A stretch of 32,079 nt of DNA from Lachnospiraceae bacterium UBA3820 (GTDB taxonomy: Bacteria > Bacillota > Clostridia > Lachnospirales > Lachnospiraceae), in assembly GCA_002369325.1 (NCBI GenBank), contig DFDU01000086.1:1-32079 (forward strand). Direction: 5' to 3'. The notes under the pieces are model-generated. The model ran no database searches and was not told where the DNA came from. It was given only the letters and a program-made list of their open reading frames with translations. The translations under genes were made by a program, and so were the position numbers. Shown piece by piece: positions 27,557 through 32,079 of the stretch. Position 1 is the stretch's first letter; each line of letters begins with the position of its first letter.

Positions 27557-28211
27557 ACCTGTATCCCACTCCCCATACCGTAATAATATGCTTAGGTTTT
27601 TTAGGGTTATCCTCTATTTTCTCACGCAGCCACTTGATATGAACCGTAAGTGTCTGTAACTCGGAGTCGCTGTCACTTCCCCATATGGTTCCGAAAAGAT
27701 ATTCCTTCTTTAAGGTAACTCCCTTATTTTCAATAAGTAGTTTCAAAAGGTCAAACTCCTTATATGTCACAAACACATCCCCGCCATCTACCTGCAAAGA
27801 CTTGTTTACCGAATTAAGTGTAAGATTGCCTTCCTGAATTATATCCAAAGCATATTTTCGCTTAAATATTCCATTTATCTTTGCAAGCAAGATATCCATA
27901 TCATACGGCTTTTCTATGTAATCATCGGCGCCCAGATTAAGACCCTTAAGCTTATCGTCCTTTTCGGTTTTTGCACTTGCAATAAGGATATGTGCATTTG
28001 AAGTTTTCCTAATCTTTGAGCACACGGCAAACCCGTCCATTTCAGGCAGCATTAAATCAAGAATAACCAGCTTTGCTCCATACATTTCAAAAAGCTCCAT
28101 TGCTTTCTCGCCGCTGTCCACAACCGATACCACGTAATTGTTTTTTCTCAAAAATGCACTGAGTATATTTCCTATTTCTTTATTATCTTCAACTATAAGA
28201 ATGTCAAGCAT
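27549..28211 (-). CDS. OmpR/PhoB-family response regulator
   Basis: This is a 220-residue protein. The receiver domain spans 1-118, with acidic pocket E8-D9, phospho-acceptor Asp52 (VILDLMLP), switch Ser79 and conserved Lys101 (IEKPYD). The C-terminal winged helix spans about 127-218 (VTYKEFDLLKLL, LQTLTVHIKWLREKIEDNP, ITVWGVGYRFE), the standard OmpR type. It is the first gene of the two-component/ABC module. The kinase gene overlaps its 3' end. An AAAGGA site precedes the ATG at a rather long distance. Confidence 0.95.
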   Translation of the reverse strand: MLDILIVEDNKEIGNILSAFLRKNNYVVSVVDSGEKAMELFEMYGAKLVILDLMLPEMDGFAVCSKIRKTSNAHILIASAKTEKDDKLKGLNLGADDYIEKPYDMDILLAKINGIFKRKYALDIIQEGNLTLNSVNKSLQVDGGDVFVTYKEFDLLKLLIENKGVTLKKEYLFGTIWGSDSDSELQTLTVHIKWLREKIEDNPKKPKHIITVWGVGYRFE

Positions 28212-28331
28212 GATTTATCGGAATTCCTTTCTGATGTTATGTAAGTACGAATAAGTATATTTGTAATTAATAATATTACTTTTATTTAAAGCACTTACAT
28301 CAACTAAAATTATAGACTGCTTTTCATTTTC

Positions 28332-28360
28332 TATAAAATCAGATTTTTTCAAAATGTCAA
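28332..28360 (-). promoter_or_regulatory. Candidate promoter of the response regulator operon
   Basis: On the minus strand TTGACA (28355-28360) and TTTATA (28332-28337) are 17 bases apart. A consensus TATAAT also occurs at 28309-28314 without a good -35. The leader of about 120 bases contains an inverted repeat ATGTAAGT/ACTTACAT (28239-28246 with 28293-28300). Confidence 0.45.
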
Positions 28361-28390
28361 TTTACAAATAGAAAACTTAACTATTAAATC

Positions 28391-28444
28391 GACATTGTCA
28401 TTATAACATATGCCATTGTCAATTACTAGAAAAAGTATTATAAT
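28391..28444 (+). promoter_or_regulatory. Operator A and promoter of the XRE regulator gene
   Basis: The promoter is TTGTCA (28416-28421), 17 bases, TATAAT (28439-28444). Its -35 lies in the second of two CATTGTCA octamers (28393-28400 and 28414-28421, spaced 21 bp). The element GACATTGTCATTATA..CATATG..CATTGTCA recurs almost unchanged at 29836-29866. It is therefore a probable binding site for the XRE protein, implying autorepression. Confidence 0.72.
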
Positions 28445-28485
28445 ATATATAAATTCTTACACAAGATTATAGGAGGTAACAATAT

Positions 28486-28836
28486 ATGTCAGCACCACTA
28501 ATCCCTGAAAGATTAAAAGAATGCCGCGAATCATGTGGAATAAATAAAACAGAAGCCGCAAAAAAAATCGGTCTTACCCAGTCAGGTTATGTAAGATATG
28601 AGAACGGAGAAAGAAAACCTACCATTCAGGTTATAGAAGCTATGGCTACAGCTTTAAATACATCGGTTGATTATTTAACGGGTGTAAACGATAACCCTGC
28701 ATCCGACAGAATAGTCGTTGAAAAAAAAGGCAATCCTATCTTATTTAAAATAACGGAAAATTTTGATGACTTAAGTGCATCTCAACAGAAAAGATTGTTT
28801 GAATATTACAAGAAGATAACAAAGGAAAATGAATGA
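28486..28836 (+). CDS. XRE-family helix-turn-helix repressor
   Basis: This is a 116-residue protein and the only clear plus-strand gene. The Cro/C1-type HTH covers about residues 8-65 (ERLKECRESCGINKTEAAKK, then IGLTQSGYVRYENGERKPTI and NTSVDYLTG). The C-terminal 45 residues are charged and probably mediate dimerisation (LSASQQKRLFEYYKKITKEN). AGGAGG lies 9 bases before the ATG. The gene converges with the PBECR4-like gene across a 21-base gap that holds a third CATTGTCA (28853-28860). The paired octamers at its own promoter and upstream of the neighbouring RNA suggest it represses both. It could also be a prophage-type regulator left from a mobile island. Confidence 0.92.
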   Translation: MSAPLIPERLKECRESCGINKTEAAKKIGLTQSGYVRYENGERKPTIQVIEAMATALNTSVDYLTGVNDNPASDRIVVEKKGNPILFKITENFDDLSASQQKRLFEYYKKITKENE

Positions 28837-28857
28837 TTTTCTATTGTTTAGTCATTG

Positions 28858-29505
28858 TCATTTTATTTTGTTATCTATTTTTTCTAATAATTTTTCATCA
28901 ATTAACATTCTAACCGAATTTATTATGTCTTTATCCTCGTCAAACACTAATAGATTATTATACTTGGATTCACTCGCACTTTTTGAAAAGATATAATCTA
29001 CTATTTCTCCTTCAGTGCTGTTTTCAATTGACTTATCTTTCACACGTAACGACATCGGAAGAAAGAAATTGCTTCTTTTTTTGCCAACAGCAGATTTATC
29101 TTCTACTAATCCAAGAGTAAATTCCAGATTAGTTACACTAAGTTTATATATTATCGACTTCGTATGCAAATCTTTAAGAACACATACCACATCCGTGGTT
29201 AATTCTGATAAACGTATCAGACACGGAAGTTTCTTCCTTGCATTTGCATATGGATATCTAAGCGAAAAATAAAACTGATGATTTGTCAGTTTTTCTTTCT
29301 TTGCTTTCCGATAAAAGTCCTTCTTATCTAATGTAGATTCCACTCCTGTAAGGTGCAAAAAATGATCCGTAGGAAAGGAAACTTCAAAAAATTCATGTCC
29401 ATAAACATAAAGAAATGTCTTTCCTGCCAAATTGCTACTATAAACTTTTGCAGCGTTAATAATATATTGTCTTATCAAATTTTTCTTTTCTGTTTTTGTA
29501 GCCAT
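28858..29505 (-). CDS. PBECR4-like (BECR-fold) nuclease family protein, candidate toxin
   Basis: This is a 215-residue soluble protein. Residues about 15-155 resemble PBECR4 proteins (phage Barnase-EndoU-ColicinE5/D-RelE-like nuclease 4): AAKVYSSNLAGKTFLYV, EVSFPTDHFLHLTGV (41-55), DFYRKAKKEKL, a lysine-rich strand near 90-100, and LEFTLGL (127-133) before the FFLPMSLR strand. The assignment is from remembered family pattern and was not searched. The last 60 residues are a charged helical tail. TAGGAG lies 7 bases before the ATG. Immediately upstream on the same strand are an 11-bp hairpin and about 230 bases of structured non-coding sequence. The neighbouring XRE gene converges on it. I infer an RNase-type toxin restrained by the RNA and/or the XRE protein. 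A phage-derived orphan enzyme is the alternative. Confidence 0.7.
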   Translation of the reverse strand: MATKTEKKNLIRQYIINAAKVYSSNLAGKTFLYVYGHEFFEVSFPTDHFLHLTGVESTLDKKDFYRKAKKEKLTNHQFYFSLRYPYANARKKLPCLIRLSELTTDVVCVLKDLHTKSIIYKLSVTNLEFTLGLVEDKSAVGKKRSNFFLPMSLRVKDKSIENSTEGEIVDYIFSKSASESKYNNLLVFDEDKDIINSVRMLIDEKLLEKIDNKIK

Positions 29506-29524
29506 TAATACTCCTATATTAAAT

Positions 29525-29550
29525 GAGGAGTGTGAATTATCACACTCCTC
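29525..29550 (-). terminator. 11-bp hairpin between structured RNA and PBECR4-like gene
   Basis: A perfect stem GAGGAGTGTGA/TCACACTCCTC (29525-29535 with 29540-29550) carries a 4-base loop. On the minus strand it is followed by ATTTAATAT, a poor T-tract, and then the ribosome site of the nuclease gene. It could be a leaky terminator, a processing signal or an insulator for translation. Confidence 0.6.
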
Positions 29551-29551
29551 A

Positions 29552-29778
29552 AGATTTCTGTTATAATAAGAGTTTTATGCTGGTTGTCAGCCGCGATATC
29601 CAGTTAAGATATCATTAACGACGTGAGAATCATTAAGTCCCCCACGTGGACTACAGCTTTAATCCTTGCTGCCAGGCCCAATGCCCTGTTAAGACATCTA
29701 AAGAGATGGAAAATTACCCTGCTCCACCTGCAGCCCAACTTTTTACGATGCTCTTTCATCGAAGTGTCTCCACTTACT
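29552..29778 (-). ncRNA. Structured non-coding RNA upstream of the PBECR4-like gene
   Basis: No minus-strand reading frame of useful length exists here, yet the sequence is dense in local stems. AAGUG-GAGA-CACUU (29762-29775) abuts CGAUG..CAUCG (29746-29761). GGUGGA/UCCAUC (29723-29728 with 29705-29710) is followed by AUGUC/GGCAU (29681-29697). A 9-bp stem joins 29639-29647 to 29621-29629. GAUAUC-UUAACUG-GAUAUC occupies 29595-29613 and GCUG-ACAAC-CAGC 29579-29591. Several pairs are G-U when read on the minus strand and would be C-A mismatches on the plus strand, which argues for minus-strand transcription. A promoter TTGTAT-16-TATAAT (29782-29809) lies just upstream, with another at 29845-29873. 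I do not recognise it as tRNA, 6S, SRP, RNase P or tmRNA. Confidence 0.6.
29574..29736 (-). repeat. Two imperfect ~80-nt tandem repeats in the structured RNA
   Basis: Repeat 1 (29658-29736, 79 nt) and repeat 2 (29574-29657, 84 nt) are contiguous. Both begin GCUG(C/U)AG, continue into a G-rich 5' arm of a hairpin, and share GAU(G/A)UCUUAAC(A/U)GG followed by GGC(C)UGRCA and a final UAAA. The UUAAC hairpin loops are 85 bases apart. The likeness is strongest in structure and in the UCUUAAC core, weak elsewhere. Confidence 0.55.
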
Positions 29779-29832
29779 TATATTATACTCATCTATTCAG
29801 ATAATACAATAGTGAATTATAACAGTTTTTTG

Positions 29833-29873
29833 TATGACAATGTCATTATACCATATGTCATTGTCATACGCAA
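29833..29873 (-). promoter_or_regulatory. Operator B over a promoter reading into the RNA/nuclease unit
   Basis: The octamers CAATGTCA (29838-29845) and CATTGTCA (29859-29866) are 21 bp apart, and the 31-bp core matches operator A at nearly every position. Outer arms TATGACAATG/CATTGTCATA (29833-29842, 29859-29868) are a perfect inverted repeat. A minus-strand promoter TTGCGT (29868-29873), 17 bases, TATAAT (29845-29850) is overlapped by it. A further TATAAT lies at 29816-29821. Confidence 0.65.
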
Positions 29874-29913
29874 TAATTTTTTAAGTTTTTATATAGATAT
29901 AATTATTTTGACG

Positions 29914-30738
29914 CTATAACGAAAAAATATAGGTCATCTTATAATTTTCAGGTGCAATATTAGCGCAGGAATCGGAACAGATTTGCATATAAATTCCATC
30001 TCCGATATCCTTCCAGTTTGTCAAAGGATCACCTTGTGTTTCCGAATAATATTTAATACTGTTTTCAAGCAACCGATAATCCTCTTCGCTTTCTTCCATC
30101 GTATTTACATTTTTCAGAGTAAGGCCTTCGGATGTAAGCTCATACTCTGCACGTATTTTTAAATACTTCATCGAATTATCCGACATCTTATACGCAACAT
30201 TATATTCTCTGGCAATTATTTTTTCTTTTGGGAACTCATAGGCTTCAACAATAACACTCTTTTGAGAAAATGATTCTTTTTCAAAATAATTTTCTTCCAG
30301 ATAGCTGTTGATATCCTCTATGTTATTCCTGCTTTCTTCTATTATTTCTTTTCTTTCTTCCTTACCCGGTCCGACATATAAATATAGCTCCGCTTCCCTT
30401 GATTCCGATACACTTCCCGTCACCAAAACAATAACGTGTATATATCCCGAGCAGTCACCTGAATATATACTTTTTCCGTCCTCATTTACCTTTGCTGTCG
30501 GAATATTTGAATCTATCAAAAGCTTAACATCATACTTTCCTTTACATTCAATATCAACAAGCCTGTCATACCCAATTGTTGTACCGCTTTCCACCTCGCC
30601 TGGCCATTTAGTTGTAATTTTCGGTGTTCTCTTCATGTACCGATAAACACCATATCCCGGCACAGAAATCATTACAATCGATATAAACAAAATAATCAAC
30701 CATATTTTTGCTTTTTTATTTTTTATTGCATTTATCAT
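29914..30738 (-). CDS. Membrane-anchored extracytoplasmic protein of the ECF sigma operon
   Basis: The protein has 274 residues from the ATG at 30738, preceded by GGGGAGG. The frame reaches a GTG at 30747, but that codon lies inside the ribosome site. Residues about 2-9 are basic, 10-32 are transmembrane, and the rest is extracytoplasmic with no family I recognise. It has a beta-rich first half (TTKWPGEVESGTTIGY, KYDVKLLID) and a Glu/Lys-rich helical segment around 120-150 (KEERKEIIEESRNNIEDINS). Three Cys lie outside the membrane, two of them in CSDSC. It starts 38 bases after the anti-sigma gene, so it is probably co-transcribed. A sensor, an accessory to the anti-sigma factor or a target of the regulon are possible. 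Confidence 0.82.
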   Translation of the reverse strand: MINAIKNKKAKIWLIILFISIVMISVPGYGVYRYMKRTPKITTKWPGEVESGTTIGYDRLVDIECKGKYDVKLLIDSNIPTAKVNEDGKSIYSGDCSGYIHVIVLVTGSVSESREAELYLYVGPGKEERKEIIEESRNNIEDINSYLEENYFEKESFSQKSVIVEAYEFPKEKIIAREYNVAYKMSDNSMKYLKIRAEYELTSEGLTLKNVNTMEESEEDYRLLENSIKYYSETQGDPLTNWKDIGDGIYMQICSDSCANIAPENYKMTYIFSL

Positions 30739-30776
30739 AACGGACACCTCCCCTTGTCTCGCTTCTATGTCGCTCT

Positions 30777-31676
30777 TTAATCTTCCAGTTTTGAGAAATC
30801 AACATTCTCAAGCACATTATATATTTCTTCTTCGTCAAGTCCGATAAATTGAATACTTCCTCTGTATTTTTTATAAGAAATCAATGTAGTGGTTACAGCT
30901 TCTTCCCCTTCACCGGTATCCTTAACACTATCCGCAAGCGTAAAGTTTATTCCTGAACCGGTAACATATTCTCTCTCATTGCTTGTGCTTCCGAGACTTA
31001 TACCGTAGGCTGCATCCTCAGCAACATTTCCCTCAATATAATCCAAATTCAAATACACCTCACCGTCTCCGACATTAAAGATTGTTCCCATACTGTATTC
31101 CCTTGTCACTTCATCCAAATCGATTATCACATATTCCGAACTGCTTTCCTCTCCGGGAATTTCTTTGAATACGCTCTCAAACGGAGTATCTTCAATCATT
31201 GTCGTGTAGTCCTGATATGTGTAGTACACATTCTGATATGTTCCGGATACAACTTCCGTACGCTTGGATATCCATTTGTCATCCGGCCCCGGCTCTTCTT
31301 CGCCTATTACGTCAACATCTACATCATCCAATGGTTCAGCAAGATCCTCATCACTTAAATATTCCTCATTTCCTACCGACATACCGTGTTCTGTTACTCT
31401 TGCTTTTTCCATAATGGCATTAACAGCATAAGCTGTTCCCGAACCGAGTATTATAAAAACTAAAATTGCTGCTGCCGCACTCTGTGCCATGCGAATAAAA
31501 GCAGCACGTTTAGCATCTTTTTTCAACTTATGCATGCGTATATTTACTTTTTTATCATCTTCATTTTTTCTTTTATCATTCTGAAAATAATAAAGCAATT
31601 CTTCATCAAGCCTTTCATCCGGCTTGTAATCGGCTTCAAGTGATTTTTTTAATAATCTGTCTATATTATTATCCAT
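30777..31676 (-). CDS. Transmembrane anti-sigma factor
   Basis: This is a 299-residue protein. Residues 1-60 are cytoplasmic, charged and helical (RLLKKSLEADYKPDERLDEE). Residues 64-86 are transmembrane. About 210 residues outside are rich in acidic and beta-forming segments. The ATG at 31676 overlaps the last codons of the ECF sigma gene by 8 bases, the usual sigma/anti-sigma coupling. No zinc-binding HxxxCxxC motif is seen, so it is not a ZAS-type anti-sigma factor. The role rests mainly on position and topology. Confidence 0.82.
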   Translation of the reverse strand: MDNNIDRLLKKSLEADYKPDERLDEELLYYFQNDKRKNEDDKKVNIRMHKLKKDAKRAAFIRMAQSAAAAILVFIILGSGTAYAVNAIMEKARVTEHGMSVGNEEYLSDEDLAEPLDDVDVDVIGEEEPGPDDKWISKRTEVVSGTYQNVYYTYQDYTTMIEDTPFESVFKEIPGEESSSEYVIIDLDEVTREYSMGTIFNVGDGEVYLNLDYIEGNVAEDAAYGISLGSTSNEREYVTGSGINFTLADSVKDTGEGEEAVTTTLISYKKYRGSIQFIGLDEEEIYNVLENVDFSKLED

Positions 31677-32079
31677 TTACATACATCTCCTTTAGCAGTT
31701 TTCTCGCCTTGTTAAGGCGGCTTTTTACGGTTCCCTTAGGAATGCTTAAGGCTTTCGATATTTCAGTTTCATTCATATCTTCCATATAAAACATCAATAC
31801 CACATCCCTGTATTTATCCGGCAGTTTTCTGACAAGCTTTCTAATTTGCGCCGTTTCATCATCCCTTACGACCTTCTCGTCTACCGGCACTTCATCAGAC
31901 GCAATCGTCAGAATGCCTTCATCAAATGCAACGTCCGTATCTACTATCCGTTTTCGCCACAGATACTTCCGTACATAATTGTTCTTTATATTAGCGGCAA
32001 TAGTAATAAGATATGATTTTGGATTTTTTTCTTCGTCAATATCGCCCTTTTCAAATGCTGTAAGAAATGTCTGCTGATA
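31669..32079 (-). CDS. ECF sigma-70 factor, N-terminus beyond right edge
   Basis: This is 136 codons plus stop, open to the window edge. The visible part begins in sigma region 2 (QQTFLTAFEKGD, SYLITIAANIKNNYVRKYLW) and continues through a linker. Region 4 follows: LPDKYRDVVLMFYMEDMNET, then EISKALSIPKGTVKSRLNKA, the DNA-binding HTH for the -35 element. The gene does not start at the internal GTG at 31890, because coding similarity continues upstream in frame. It is co-translated with the anti-sigma gene. Target promoters are not identified. Confidence 0.93.
   Translation of the reverse strand, partial: YQQTFLTAFEKGDIDEEKNPKSYLITIAANIKNNYVRKYLWRKRIVDTDVAFDEGILTIASDEVPVDEKVVRDDETAQIRKLVRKLPDKYRDVVLMFYMEDMNETEISKALSIPKGTVKSRLNKARKLLKEMYVNG

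Noticed and set aside
29552..29778. Structured RNA considered as 6S, SRP, RNase P, tmRNA or a riboswitch
   Set aside because: No 6S-type long rod with central bubble, no SRP loop sequence, no RNase P or tmRNA signature, and the repeat organisation fits none of the riboswitches I know. A covariance search is still needed.
28391..29868. Repeated octamers considered as a CRISPR array or transposon ends
   Set aside because: Only two paired copies plus one half, located at promoters, with no regular spacers and no transposase between them. An operator explanation fits better.
29623..29919. Plus-strand open frame of 98 codons over the structured RNA
   Set aside because: No ribosome site, composition without protein character, and it covers stems whose wobble pairs favour minus-strand transcription and the operator B repeats.

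Overview
The window is AT-rich, and nearly every gene lies on the minus strand. Gene content and protein style fit a Clostridia/Lachnospiraceae-type Firmicute: a citrate synthase of the clostridial type, OmpR/sensor-kinase plus FtsX-type ABC modules, an ECF sigma/anti-sigma pair, an MMPL/YhgE pair under a TetR repressor, AGGAGG-type ribosome binding sites, TTGACA/TATAAT promoters, and a giant Gram-positive-style RHS/YD surface protein. Species assignment is inference. No tRNA, rRNA, IS element or CRISPR array was seen.

Layout from left to right. 1-12183 holds a two-gene surface operon. A 261-residue protein with N- and C-terminal hydrophobic segments carries one short block of YD repeats. One base after it starts a giant secreted protein (at least 3798 codons) that runs off the left edge. 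Its order is signal peptide, about eight copies of a roughly 190-residue beta-type repeat, fibronectin-III-like modules, a PKD module, a carboxypeptidase-regulatory-like module, an RHS entry domain and YD repeats. 12348-17642 is a TetR - MMPL transporter - YhgE/Pip-like module with two identical-pattern operators and a strong terminator. 17696-18565 is a class I SAM methyltransferase. 18668-22664 is a probable operon: a cytoplasmic ParB-like/BMP fusion protein, a metallophosphoesterase and citrate synthase. 22704-28211 is a response regulator, a kinase, an FtsX-type permease and an ATPase, a probable antimicrobial-peptide or envelope-stress module.

28391-29873 is the most unusual part. A plus-strand XRE repressor converges on a minus-strand PBECR4-like (BECR-fold nuclease family) gene. 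That gene is preceded by about 230 bases of non-coding, highly folded minus-strand sequence containing two imperfect repeats of roughly 80 nt and then an 11-bp hairpin just before the toxin-like gene. The same 31-bp element, with two octamers 21 bp apart, overlaps the XRE promoter and a promoter pointing into the RNA. The order RNA repeats - hairpin - ribonuclease resembles type III toxin-antitoxin loci, but with a different toxin fold and a dedicated repressor. I propose it as a candidate undescribed system.

29914-32079 is an ECF sigma factor (cut by the right edge), its overlapping membrane anti-sigma factor, and a third membrane-anchored protein.

Protein families come from reading motifs. 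No database search was possible.
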